DNA of 64,000 bases, taken from assembly GCF_023856365.1 (NCBI RefSeq), contig NC_064540.1, positions 27,582,474 to 27,646,473 on the forward strand, written 5' to 3'. Origin of the DNA: Brienomyrus brachyistius (Eukaryota > Chordata > Actinopteri > Osteoglossiformes > Mormyridae). Under the pieces are notes generated by a model, which saw only the letters and a list, made by a program, of their open reading frames with translations, searched no databases and was not told the DNA's origin. Positions 34,601-45,448 of this stretch are shown here, piece by piece (position 1 is the first letter of the stretch; each line of letters begins with the position of its first letter). Made by a program: the position numbers and the translations under genes.

Positions 34601-35155
34601 GTTTTTGGGGTAACCTTTAGGTCAGCTGTTCACACCCAGGTGTGAGGACTCTTCAGCCAATCAGTCCTCTAATTAGTAATCTAATGAGGGAGTTTCAGTG
34701 AAAACTTGCATACACCCTTGCATTTTATCACACTCACAGGCCCTTTCTGGATAAGATTGGCCACCCCCACTGTAAGCTCTAGACTTGCTGTCGCTGGATA
34801 GCAAACTATGGATGATGGATTTATGAGGAATATATTATTTCCTCCCGAAGTATAACTTCTTAATGTTTTAATATTAAAACTGAAGTGTTTATCCTGTGCA
34901 GGAATCAGCCTGAAAGCACCATGGAGGCTATGCCAGTCCTCACTCATGCACAGTCACTGACTATCCCCAGAATCCAGGACTGATCCATATTATGCCCCCC
35001 CCATCTCTCCCCAGGTGACTAGTGGCTTCGAGCTCTATCTCTGTTTCAGTCCTCTGGCAACGAAGGCCCTTGCAGCGGCCGCTATCAACAAGCTGCTGAA
35101 GTGGATCAGGAAGGAGGAGGAACGTCTCTTCATTCTTAATCCCCAGACATACTGA
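28673..35155 (+). CDS. mon1a: MON1 homolog A, vacuolar/endosomal fusion protein, 521 aa, 5 coding exons
   Basis: MON1 with CCZ1 forms the guanine-nucleotide exchange complex that activates Rab7 on maturing endosomes. Coding exons are 28673-28802, 32270-32650, 33416-34181, 34296-34443 and 35015-35155. The phases are consistent and total 1566 bases. The N-terminus is low-complexity (SDSPTPG, then [11 protein letters not shown]). The first longin-type domain begins near residue 120 ([18 protein letters not shown]). Family motifs follow: [75 protein letters not shown], and the C-terminal [13 protein letters not shown]. The length is close to that of mammalian MON1A. The A form rather than MON1B is supported by MST1R lying downstream, as in mammals. 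The first intron is large and transposon-filled. Confidence 0.93.
29002..29499. mobile_element. Tc1-like MITE in MON1A intron 1
   Basis: It begins TGGTACCAGTCAAAAGTTTG after TA and ends in GTGTCCAGATGTTTGGTACT before TA, an imperfect terminal inverted repeat well known from fish Tc1 elements. A SINE-like insert interrupts it. Confidence 0.7.
29150..29290 (+). mobile_element. SINE-like fragment nested in the Tc1 MITE
   Basis: After a run of G at 29152-29163 the sequence has a degenerate B-box region (GCTGTTTGAAATCC). The fish-SINE body CCATTGGGCCCTTGAGCAAG follows at about 29228-29247. Confidence 0.5.
29526..29698. mobile_element. hAT MITE with 8-bp target duplication
   Basis: The inverted ends are AGTGTTTCTCAACCC and GGGTTGAGAAACACA. 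The flanks are TCTGTGGT (29518-29525) and TCTATGGT (29699-29706), an 8-bp duplication with one mismatch, as expected for hAT insertion. Confidence 0.8.
30831..31001. mobile_element. Palindromic MITE
   Basis: GTGGCCTGTACTACGAAGTG at the left end is mirrored by CCGCTTCCTAGTTTAGGCCAC at the right. The interior is also nearly symmetrical (GGTAACTTGTC / GACAAGTTACC). Confidence 0.75.
31066..31365 (-). mobile_element. Solo LTR, 300 bp, 5-bp target duplication
   Basis: Read on the minus strand it starts TGTCATGCCCTGC and ends CCTTCCCGTGACA. It has a TATTTAAG box in the middle and a GAATAAAC polyadenylation signal about two thirds of the way along. It is flanked by ATAGG on both sides (31061-31065 and 31366-31370). 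No internal retrotransposon genes are present, so it is a solo LTR left by recombination. Gypsy or retroviral origin cannot be told from the LTR alone. Confidence 0.85.
31686..31864. mobile_element. hAT MITE with perfect 8-bp target duplication
   Basis: The ends are CAGGGGTGGCCAATC and GATTGCCCACCTCTG. CTCTAAGC flanks both sides (31678-31685 and 31865-31872). A related copy lies at 34557-34772. Confidence 0.88.
34557..34772. mobile_element. hAT MITE in MON1A intron 4, sister of 31686-31864
   Basis: It shares the interior GTGTGAGGACTCTTCAGCCA and AGGTTTTT-GGGATAACC-type sequence with the copy in intron 1, and has matching ends (CAAGGGTGGGCAATC, GATTGGCCACCCCCACTG). The target duplication is not clear. 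Confidence 0.75.
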
Positions 35156-36121
35156 TGCACTGTGGGGAGCTGCTCTGAGGAGAGGCCCAGGCTGTAACTG
35201 AGGCCTATCTCTGCCTGGTAGCCTTGATTATCCCCCCAGAGTACTGCTGAATGCTGGGATTGAAGTAAAACCAAAACTGACACCCTCCTCTGAATTAAAC
35301 CACTGATACTGGCCTAACTTGCATATAGGGGAATTGAATTTTGGGTATGGCACTCTTTACATCTAGGACCAGATGTATAGAACCTGAGCTTTGAAAGCTG
35401 TGAGGGTGAGATCTTTTTAAGGGTATAATTGTAAGATGTGTGAGGAACAGGCTATGTATGATTGTGAGTTTGCTGGAAACAGATTCTCCGTGGCAATATT
35501 TTTGTTGCAATTGTAGATAATTTGATGTTTCAGTGAATAAGCAAAAGAGAAAACTACTCGCTATGCTGTTAGTAGATGATAAAAACTAACTACCTTTTTT
35601 TGTATTAGACCTGTCACTGAGTTAACATCTTAACATATCAGAATGATTCTTATTGTTCAGCAGCGAAAGCCAAATCGCAGGATTGCCTCACTGTGACGAA
35701 GGGGACCACACAGCCCATCCGAGTGGGTTTGGGACTCCCTAACTACGCTGTCACTGTGTGGATAAATACCTTTTAATCTCAAAGGTATACGCTTAGCTTT
35801 GATAATGTGAAAATCCAGCAGGATCCATGTAACAATTGCCATTTTATTTTATTTTTTATTACCCAAGTCGAAAAGTTGAAATGTTTTTTTTGTCTTTTTA
35901 TTTATAGCAAAAAAATTAGAGAACTAGTTTTTGAGCAGTTCACATTTTCCAGTGTTTCAGTTTCTACATTACAGGCTGTAGTACACCCTTGCAGGGTGTC
36001 ATTGTACTTGTCTGCACTTCGCAGTGCGAACACTGTACTCTGCCTACTAGTTACTGCAAGCTGGATTCAGACAAAACAAGTAATTACATTTTTGCGTTGA
36101 CATTTCACTCGCGCAGTAAAA
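35156..36121. other. 3' flank of MON1A, no further gene seen
   Basis: Contains ATTAAA at 35294-35299, a possible variant polyadenylation signal 140 bases after the stop codon. Otherwise AT-rich sequence without recognisable coding exons. Confidence 0.5.
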
Positions 36122-36598
36122 ATGTAACACTTTATTGAGAGGCCTCAAATAATTAGTAGTAGCTACTTGAGATAAAAGATACGTCATGATTCATTAATGA
36201 TGAACAAACATGAGATCAGTATTTCACTTGTGTTATTCATTACTTGTTCCTTCAGTAGTTCCTTAAGTAGTTCACAGGTTTGCACAATTAACTGGGAAAG
36301 TAATAGATGTCGCAACTGCTTGGGATGAAAGATGCGTCATGATTCATTAATGATGAACAAATATGAGATCAGTATTTAACTTGTGTTATTCGTGACTTTT
36401 TCCTTCAGCAGTTCCTTCACTACAGAAAGGTTTACAAAATTAGATTTCGTAACAAATGTAGTAACTGCCTGGGATAAAAGATGCGTTACAACTCATTAAT
36501 GATGAATGAACATAAGATCAGTATGCAACTATGATTTAGTTTGTGGTTGGTTAATATATGTTATCACATAATTTGTGTCCTCAAATAAAGTGTTACTG
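36122..36598. mobile_element. MITE with three internal tandem modules
   Basis: The inverted ends are GTAACACTTTATTGAGAGG and, on the other strand, GTAACACTTTATTTGAGG. The interior holds three copies of a module of about 150 bases, starting at 36171, 36324 and 36473, each with GATAAAAGAT-CGT-A and CATTAATGATGAA blocks. Confidence 0.75.
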
Positions 36599-36649
36599 TA
36601 AAAACAAAGATTTGAAAATGAGCTGAAGGAAATTAACTGGGGCTAACAT

Positions 36650-36855
36650 TGTCACTGGGGCTGTACCCTTGTAATTGAACCTTTTAAAGTGTTAAAATGG
36701 ACTCTGAGGAACATCCCAAAGGTACAAAAAGTATTAATGCACCATCAATGGTGCAGAAATGTTCTTCAGCGTCCATTTCTGTACCTTAAAAAGTGCAATT
36801 ACCTGCAGCTAGGGCACAATTGGCAGACTCTTGAGGATATAGCCCCAGTGACAAG
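36650..36855. mobile_element. MITE with TTGTCACTGGGGCT inverted ends
   Basis: TTGTCACTGGGGCTGTACCC on the left matches the reverse complement of the right end (AGCCCCAGTGACAAG) at 36841-36855. It is a short non-autonomous DNA transposon. Confidence 0.7.
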
Positions 36856-38189
36856 CAAAGGTATTTCTACCCTTCTGAGAGTGAAAGGGCCAACTCCTGT
36901 CGATTTTCAGGGTTAACGTTACCATAGGCCTAGCCTAACTGACGTGTTTGTGCTAAAGTGCTAAGATTAATTGGCTAGATGCTACCTACAGTTACAGTTA
37001 TAGTCACAAAGAGTAATTACGTCTTCATAATCGATAAGAAGAGACATATTAATATCACGTAGTCCGAGAAATCATGCAGGATAACTACAACAGACTCCTC
37101 CTGCTAGATTTGCGAGCACCATGGACACTCCCATCCAGTGGTAGAATTCATAGCGTTGAAAGAGAAGAGTGAAAGAATGATCACATCATCACTTTCAATT
37201 TTCTGGTTTCCACTGTGAAAGTTTAGGTTAGAAAGCAACTTGACTTCTATTTTTAACTTTTCAATTTGGGAAATAAAAAAAGAAATTCAAAATGATAAGT
37301 GTTACATAAACCCAACAGGTATATATCCCATGGCTTAGATGTTCATTTTCACAGTTTCTGTTTGTTCTGTATTTTTCCGGTTATAATTTAAAGATATTGT
37401 CCTTCAATTTGCTCATCTGTATCTGAATGCCTTTTCTTTTGGCCAATGACATTAGTGTATTTACTTATTTGATTTTTAACCATCATAGTCAGTGAGAGCG
37501 GATTGATATCTGCACTCATACGATTTATTTTAAATTAAAGTGCATATCTGAGCTTTGTTTGACCACCTAAATTATTATTTGCGCTGGACTTAATTGGGAT
37601 GCAACTGGAACTATTTTCTTTAGATGCTTTAAGTCCAACTCAGTGGAGATGCGAAAGTAAGCGGTGCTTCTAAAGCTTCATTTCCGTTGGATCGAGGCTA
37701 CAGTCTCCTGATCATTGAGATGTAGAAAGTGGAGGATCTTAATGCGTGTTTCCTGCTTAGACTTTACTGGCAGCAAATCTCTTTAATGGAAAAATGTATA
37801 AAAATATTAACCGTGTTACATTCATTATCTTAATAAATGGGGGAAAAGGTTAATTTCTTTTCACTGTGTGTTTTTCACATCAGTCTATATTTGGTTTGCT
37901 TATTTTACTTCAGTCATTGGTTGCATAATGCACTTGCATAATGGACTGCAGTGTAACAGGCCAAATCCAGACAAAAGGACATTCAGTGTTCATAAATGAC
38001 AACATAACATGATTCTCTTGACAACAGGTTTAATTTGCTTGAACTATGTTTCCAATGCTGTGCAAAAAATAGTGCAACCAAAAAAAATCCATTTTGTTTA
38101 GGTTATGAGTTCATCAGTGTTTTTAAATGTCTTTGTGCAATTCATATTTGCAATTGTGGTAGAAAAATTAAACATCAACATTTCTGATA
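36856..38189. other. No feature seen
   Basis: AT-rich intergenic DNA without coding exons or clear terminal repeats. Confidence 0.4.
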
Positions 38190-38939
38190 ACACAGAGAGT
38201 AACTTAGAATAAAAGTCTGGACCTCTTAGTTTGATGAGGTAAAGGAAATCTCTTTTATTCCAGCAATCCAGCAAAGCGCTTTCATCAAACTCTGGCACTC
38301 AGTACCAAGTCACACGGAGCACCCAGAGCAACCAGTTGATAAACCATAACTCCCAATTCCCAGTAAAGACTTCTAAGTCCTGATTGGTCACAAAACACCA
38401 ACAAACTGAGCTCAAACGTATAACAAACACAATTCTCCTGCTCTAAAGGTTCACCTTTGTAGCAAGGTAAAATCCACCCATCTAGCTCAGTTTACTGGAA
38501 TCTGTCTTGGCTTCTAGACACTACTTGAGATATGTATATAGGTATTGATCATATGACATTTAATCACTATTAATGTTTGGGTGTTCCATTGATTAATGAT
38601 TAACACATTGACGTATTGTCATTGAATCACTGCAAATACATGGTTAACATATGATTAGTATGATTAACAGGATTACTTATACTTTTGCACTCCCACGTAA
38701 CATACTATATATTGTCTGCTGCAACTATTTTATAAAGCTATAACTCGTTGTGCACCAGTTGGTGCAGCTTCGAATCTCTTCCTGCAGGTGGTTTCTCCCC
38801 CCCTTTTCCTCCGCTGTCTGCCTCTCCAAGGTCCGAGCTTTCTTCAGGGTCTGTGGAACTTACTGCAGGCAGCTATCGCGAAGCGAGGTCACACAGTATT
38901 CAAAACAATCTCTTCTTGCCTAAGGCCTAAGACATAACA
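38190..38939 (-). mobile_element. Possible LTR, minus strand
   Basis: Read on the minus strand the segment starts TGTTATGTCTTAGGC. It has TATA-like sequence in mid-element and GGAATAAAAGAG near the end, followed by a T-rich stretch, a typical U3-R-U5 order. I cannot define the far end or a target duplication, so the call is tentative. Confidence 0.3.
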
Positions 38940-40319
38940 TGCCTCCCTCCTGGGCCTACCAATTTATTGTATTGTGCTATATGTTTACATTCATGAATGA
39001 GTCTCGTTCTGTGAGTGAGCGATGACTTATCTTACATTTCAAGAACGTTACCTGGCAATCTCTTTTTCTGCGATCTGTTATAATGATGTATATATAAATT
39101 CAGCTGAGGTAATATGGGACAGCAAGAAGTTTTTTTTCCCCTTTATTGGTGGAATACGCAGATTTTATGATGTAAATGAATGTCAGTGTAAGAGTGCATT
39201 GAATATTCAGTAAATGTTTTGTAGATTATTTTAGACATGAGTGTAAGACCATAGGCCAGTTTCTGACTGAACCAGCTCTATCAGCCAACCGGCCCAAACA
39301 GCATGAGGAAAGACAATGGGGGACTTGAGGTGGGACCACTGCTGAAGCAGGTGACAGTACCCAGTTAGGAGATACGGCAGGCCCTGCGATAGCCACCACC
39401 CATCTAAGTCTGAGCAGCCATGACGCAGCAGACGTCAGGCCACCCAAGAGGAGATCCAGACTGCTGTTCCTGGAGGGCACCGGAGCAGAGAGAAGGAGAA
39501 GCTGTAGGAGCACCTCCAAGGCTGGGATTCAGAGACCACCTCCATCCTTGTGCGTCCCATTGCTTGCGGATAAGAAAGCGACAAGTGGCCATCAGCCACC
39601 CCATGGACTGTGCCTGCCATCCTGGTGAGGAAGCATGATGGCAGCTGACATGTTAGTCCCCCTTCCCATCATCTTGTGTAACTGATTGCATAAAAATGGT
39701 CCCATTGTGAGCAGGACTATGTGCATGTGGAGGGTGTGAAAGGCTCAATCTGTTAATTAGTTAGGTGTGATATCTCCATTGTCTCTTTGAAAGACATTAA
39801 GATACCGCTCTGTCCCTCTCCAAACCATGTCTGTGCCTCCATTTACTTCACCACCTGCAATGTCACAGTACCACATAACCCCGTGACAGATCAGATTATT
39901 ACGTCACACATCTCATTCCCATGAATGATCCCTCAGCTGTCTGCACGTGTAAGGCTGTGTGCTTGATGCAATGGTCACCAACGTGACACCCGTGAGCAGG
40001 ACTAAATGAGCGCTGTGCTGTCATCATGGCTTGCTCTAGAATGAACAAGCTCAGCTAGTTTCATCGGCCTGCCCCACCAACGTTGATGACCTTTACTGTC
40101 ATGTACGAAATGCATAGCTCCCTGCATTATTTTCTTTGTAAAAGCAGCTCTCGCTGTAAGGAAGGTTGGAGACTCCTGGCCTGATAGAATTAGCTCCATG
40201 GTGCTCAAAACATGCAGCAACGAATCTTGAGGGGTTTGTCAGCACCTGTTCTCCATCTCCCTGAAGCTGAAGAAAGTGCTAAAGGTATGGAGGACTTCAT
40301 AAGTTACATTGGGACGGCA
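38940..40319. other. No confident feature, probable old transposon debris
   Basis: Higher-GC patches (39240-39650) with short open frames show no family features. No splice-bounded exon is recognisable. Confidence 0.35.
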
Positions 40320-40445
40320 TGGTACCCTTACAGCCTTAAGGACCACAGACTTGTTGACGTCACTTCATAGATCATTAAGATCTTTGAGAGACTGGTCACA
40401 GACTATGTGGATCCACTACAGTTTGCCTATAGGACCATGGTTTGC
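40320..40445 (+). pseudogene. LINE reverse-transcriptase fragment
   Basis: Translation around 40338-40440 gives LKDHRLVDVTS, a stop, then IIKIFERLVTDYVDPLQFAYR. This is the pattern of the conserved reverse-transcriptase block of L2/Rex1/CR1-type LINEs (NDYRPVALTS...FERLV...DPLQFAYR). A stop codon and missing flanks show it is dead. Confidence 0.6.
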
Positions 40446-41573
40446 TGTGTAGGGAGGCATGAGAGGCAGAGCTGCAGAGGAAAACGACAAGAAGGAAGTT
40501 TATCTGTGAGAAGTTGGGCTGATCTAGAAGTAGAAGGTAGTCATGCATAGATTGAAGTCATCGGAGTGTTTGTGGTTCGCCAAGTCGAGGAGTATTTCTT
40601 CCCATGAGTGGATGGGTGTGGGTCCTATGGAATATTATTTAGCACTATATAACGTAGAATACAAGTATTATGATATTATTAAAAAGTATGCCAAATATCC
40701 ATGATGTAAATATTACAATGTAAACCTTATAATGTAATCAACACAATGTAATCAACTGAGTATGTATTTGCACCTTTTGTTAGTCTGAGTTTCTGTTACC
40801 TACTTTATGTTAGAAATGATGGACAAACTTATCACCTAGGGGTGTGGATTAAGGGAAAAAACAATTATTGTGAATGGCTGAAGGAATGATGATGCTTAAG
40901 TGACGAGATATCATTTAACAATTAGAACTTATATAAAAATTGGTGTAAAACAGTACTGGACACACTTTTACGTGTCCAGCCTTGGTTGTAACTTCATTGT
41001 TGCAATAAAGACTGAATTCTGGATACTGCACTAGCAGCCCTCTGACTTCTGATTTGGCGGGAAGGAGAAAAAACCACGACAGTCCTAGGTTCCATGTCAG
41101 TATGGATGGGAGGACAGCAGTCTTCTAGGTGCGGTTGTCCTCCAAATTGTCTAGTGAAGGAAGAGAATGAAGGGACAGGTGGTTCTTAGTTTGTTACTCC
41201 TTCTATACCCACAACACAAGATTGATGCCATGCTGACAGACAGTCATGCTCCCTTTCTGCGGTGATTATTGGCCGCCATCTGCATCCCGTTTGCACTCCT
41301 CACAGGTGGCACCATGGCCATGCATGCGGAGATCACAGTTACTGTCTGGCAGCATGGTGCTGAATGCCAGTCACTGGAGTTTGGGGGTCCCTGGGCACCT
41401 GTGGGTCTTGGTGCTTCACCAGCTGCCATCTGACTGTAGGAGAGTCCATGATCCACTATGTGAGTGTCCACCTGCACCACCCCAAGCTCATTGCCAAGTG
41501 AGAACCTTTTATAGGGGGGAGTAGACTACTTTAAGCATGTAAACAAGAACATCATTCACGCTTATGTCTAGTA
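40446..41573. other. Possible LTR and unassigned sequence
   Basis: About 40616-41080 has a TATAAAAAT box (about 40931), AATAAAGACTG (about 41005) and an end CCACGACA, which would suit a plus-strand LTR. Its start and target duplication are not clear. The remainder to the CACTA end holds short open frames without recognisable family features. Confidence 0.3.
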
Positions 41574-42724
41574 CACTCAAAAAAATGAAACTTTGACTTT
41601 AATTAAAATTATTTTATCAACAGGTTCCACGAAATTGTACTATGTTAGTTGAAAGGAAAAATGTTAAGTTCATCTAACTTTATGAACTTGTATTATATTA
41701 ACATATTGTGAATTGACCCAACTAGATAAAATAACTTCTGATCAACAAGAGATATTTAAGCCTACCTAATCTAATTCAGTTATGTTATATGGACATAAAT
41801 AATGTAGTTACAGGCTACATATTTTACATTCGTCCTCTAAACATATATATCTTAGTAGAAGTAAAATAAAAAAAATTAAGTTCAATTTATTGAAATATGT
41901 TTTCATCCAACTTATTTTATAATAGTTAGTGTGACCTAATTCTATTTTGTCAACAGGTTCCACACAAATGAATTTGGTACACCAGACATATTTTTATTTC
42001 CTTTATTCAACAATATTCATTTAACATCTTGTTGCCACTGGGTCCAAAATAAAAGCCCATAACTAACCCTAATAGACATTATGGTGCAGCATGGTACAAC
42101 ACTAACAGTTGTAAACTGCCTTTATACAGCCCAATAATACAACAGACTTTTAGTAACAGCATTACAATCTGCCCATAACAACACACGTGCTGCTGTCAAC
42201 TTTTAATTTGGTACTATATGGAAGGAAAAAACCTTAGAAATTAGAAACATTTTTACAAACAAGTCAGCTCGCATTGCAGCATTCTGTTTCGTTCATTCAT
42301 ACAGTTTGTTCTTGAGCATCTGTACCTTGCTTGAGAGTCTGGTAGCATCCAGTTAAAGGAAATACTTCTGAAGTACTTCAAAGAAGGCTTTAAGTTCCAT
42401 AGGATAACTGAGGTTCAGTGCATATATCACACCCATTAAGAGTGCACATGCAGAGGTGACATCTCCCAGGTCATGCAGAACTTCAACACCCTCGATCACT
42501 ATTCCAACATCAGCTGGTGGAGTGGTTGCATCACCTCCCTCGACTTTGACGCTGTAGATGCCAAGGGTAAGTTGCTCAAGCTCCCTCTGTACAGCAGTAT
42601 CATCAGTATCCTTTACATAGAGGAGAAAGAAAAGACAAAACCAATCTATGAAATCACAGATTTTGTAGAATTCCAAAGATTAACTTTTGCCTTTCTGGTT
42701 TCCTTTAATGAAAACAGCATGATT

Positions 42725-43008
42725 TTGAAGGTATTATTGGTGAAAAGAGTTTGAGTGCCTGTAACAGTAGAATTTGTAGTTGTGTGCAGTGATTTGTATA
42801 TGTGTGTCAGTATGAGTTGTGTGCTTGTAGATTTTTTATGAAAAAAATTCTGTAAAAAAATTCATTGTACAAGTTCACAACTCATACTGACACAAATACA
42901 AATCATTGTACAAGTTCACAACTCATACTTACAGATACAAGTCACTGTACACAACTACAAATTCTACTGTTACATGCGCTCACACCTTTTTCACCAATAA
43001 TACCTTCA
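42725..43008. mobile_element. Near-palindromic MITE inside the CACTA element
   Basis: The left arm begins TTTGAAGGTATTATTGGTGA and the right arm ends TCACCAATAATACCTTCATA. Arms of about 90-100 bases (about 42725-42825 and 42907-43008) pair almost perfectly around a short centre, so the RNA or single strand would fold into a long hairpin. Confidence 0.75.
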
Positions 43009-43091
43009 TACATGATGCTTTAAAAGTGCTATTTGTGTAAAAAGAAGATAAGGCAGTGCCGAGTGATTCCATCAAACTTTAGAGATATTTT

Positions 43092-43345
43092 ATCTAACAT
43101 ATCTCTTGGAGTTGACTGTCATTACAAAAGAATGGAGCACTAACCAAGCCCCACCCAAGGCACCAATGAGCCATCAACGTGAGTGGCCTTGGGGACACCC
43201 CCAAAGAGCTTAAAAACCGGGTTCCCCACCAGGTAGTCACACTAGCTTAATCTAGTCAGAAGAGCATGAACTGATGAAGCCCCTTGGAAAAGAGGCGAAA
43301 CGTCTTCAAGACATATAACCAAGTGCACTTGACCAGATTCAACTC
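43092..43345 (+). mobile_element. Penelope-like or SINE-like segment with hammerhead-type core
   Basis: The segment contains AAAAACCGGGTTCCCCACC, then CTGATGA at 43271-43277, a short stem-forming GCCCCTTGGAAAAGAGGC, and GAAAC at 43297-43301. CTGATGA and GAAAC are the two invariant core boxes of hammerhead ribozymes. Penelope-like retroelements are known to carry such motifs. The NUH cleavage triplet and stem III are not clear here, so activity is unproven. Confidence 0.45.
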
Positions 43346-44117
43346 TCGGCAAAGAATTAACATGTATAAGCTTAGTAAAAGCAGAATGTATGGTAGAGCT
43401 GCTGTATTGGATTGCAGAGGGGTGCCAAATAAAATACTCAGTGAGTATATTTAGATTTCCAAAAAAGTTTAAACAAACTCATTCCATGCAAATTTTAACA
43501 AAGTAACAAGATTAGTTATTCAAAATTTGATTTATTACAGGTAGAAACTAAACTATTAAAATTACCAACCAGGTATTCTTTGAAGAGGATGTTCGGGTCT
43601 TCGTTCAGATAGATACAAAGTGCCTTCAGGATGCACTCTCTCCTCTTTTCAATGGTTTCATTCTAAAGAGAGAAATATTAGGGTTAGGGTTTCTGACTTA
43701 TCTTTTCACTATACCTGTCAAAACTGACTAGTCGGCATCAACTTATAATAATTAAAATAATGTTCTCTATGGATAGCAAAACATACCTGTCTGATTGGGA
43801 GCAAAATCCTGCTGATTTTATTCCCTGCAGAGCCTCCTTTCTTCTTCAACACTTTGAAGAGCTGGGCAGTGTGTTGGTCAAGCTGTGCATGAAACTTTGA
43901 GACAAGAGGACGAGTAGTGATCCTCACAAATTCTGCTTCCATCTGAAAACATAATTTCCACAAATACATTTTTTTAATAGGTACAAATAATGTTAACATT
44001 TAAAACAGAAATACTCACACAAGAATGTACAAAAAAACAGGCCGTGCTCTAAACAATAGTACTTCCTGTGCCATGGTTACGTTTTACACAAAATGATTAC
44101 CATTCATATGTTACATT

Positions 44118-44236
44118 GTTGGGCGGCATGGTGGTGCAGTGGTTAGCACTGTTGCCTCAGGCCTCTGGGACCCAGGTTCAGGCTCTGGACCCCCCGCAAC
44201 CCAGTAGGACAAGCGGTTTGGAAAATGGATGGATGT
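44118..44236 (+). mobile_element. tRNA-derived SINE
   Basis: The head GGCGGCATGGTGGTGCAGTG contains an A-box-like TGGTGCAGTGG. A B-box-like AGGTTCAGGC follows, and the 3' part ends GACAAGCGGTTTGGAAAATG with a GGATG tail. It shares the 3' part with 2707-2844. Confidence 0.75.
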
Positions 44237-45448
44237 TACATTGTATCAAATGACAACAAATATTGACTATAACTGGGGTTTCAAATCCGACCTCAGGCCT
44301 TTTGATGCATGTCATCCCTTCTCTCTCCCCTGCCCGTCCTCTCTCTACACTGTCACTATCCAATATAGCAGAATTGCCAAAAAAATAAATTGTTGAAGCA
44401 GCATTTCATACCTCTGCCACAGTGAACAGTCCTGGCCATCTGATCTTGAACTCCACGATCATGGGCTTGTTTCTAACGACCTCCTGCCTTCTGTATGCGA
44501 AGGTCTTGGCCATCTTTTCTCTGACAACTTTATCATTATGTCTCTTCTTGACCTCAGATAACAATGCCAATCTTTCACCTTCAAGACTGTCCTGGGTCTC
44601 TCCAGCAGGATAGGGAGGACAAAAATTTACTTCTGCTTTCCTTGGTTTTTTGACATCGTAGGCAGGCTGACATCTATCTGCAGGTTTGTGCTTGAGGGAA
44701 TTGATGCTCAGTTCTGGACACCCCAAGTTTCTAAGCTTTGTCCTGTAGTTGGCCATCTTGTACTTAAGACTTATTTTCCAGCCGTAGAAACCACTGAAGG
44801 ATCCCTGTTCTCTCAAACATGGATGTGCTTTGATTAAAGCTTCAGCAACAGATTCAATTTCTAAGTTTGAGGGATATGCCTTGAACTTGATTTCCCGAGC
44901 CAGATTTTCCAAGATGTCTGATTTAAGTTTATGACCGGGGGACAGAAGAACTCCATTTGATATGAAGTCCTGGTTTGCACTTCGAAGTTGCATCTCCACA
45001 TCATAGGAAATGGTTGGGACTTGGAATTCTGTGGGCCACTGAGATCAAGGAGTTTCTGAATCAGAGGAGAGTATTATTGTGTCAGAAGATGATGGCAAAG
45101 ATGTTTCATCCCCACTCTGGTTCATGCTGCTTTGGCTGAGGTGTAGAGCATCTGACAACCGGATGATTTTCACTGTGCTCTTGTCTTGAATGTCGCAAAT
45201 TTGGTTAAGGTTAACAAACTCATTATCAAAGTCACTGTCCATGTACTGGAGTCTAATGTCCCCCTCTATATCAAACTGACGTTTGATTTCGTTTGAAAGA
45301 TCCTCAACAGACTTTGGCATGCCTGATTCTATGGTCAGTTTTTCAGCATTGTTGGAACCAAGAATAATCCGCAGTTTTACTGGTGCAGCCATCATCCAAA
45401 TGTGTGAGTCTAGAAAAGATGAAAATAAAAGTATAAAGTCATTAAATA

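Larger units (their letters stand above)
42293..45395 (-). pseudogene. CACTA-associated accessory gene, PB1-like N-terminus (SAMD3-like), two in-frame stops
   Basis: Four exons, read from the right: 45395-44412 (ATG at 45393-45395), 43942-43787, 43662-43570 and 42610-42293. All have GT-AG borders and lengths divisible by three, 516 codons in total. The N-terminus (VKLRIILGSNNAEKL, later DSDFDNEFVNL) looks like a PB1/ubiquitin-like fold. The middle has GFYGWKISLKYKMANYRTKLR. The end has TSACALLMGVIYALNLSYP and LSSKVQMLKNKL. These fit a protein type widely predicted as SAMD3-like in fish. TGA at 45045-45047 and TAA at 42353-42355 interrupt an otherwise continuous frame. An upstream non-coding exon is likely because an acceptor (TTTTCTAG) lies at about 45412. 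Confidence 0.65.

Noticed and set aside
38190..38939. A complete endogenous retroviral LTR
   Set aside because: The U3-R-U5-like order is suggestive, but no outer border or target duplication could be fixed, so it is kept only as a low-confidence feature.
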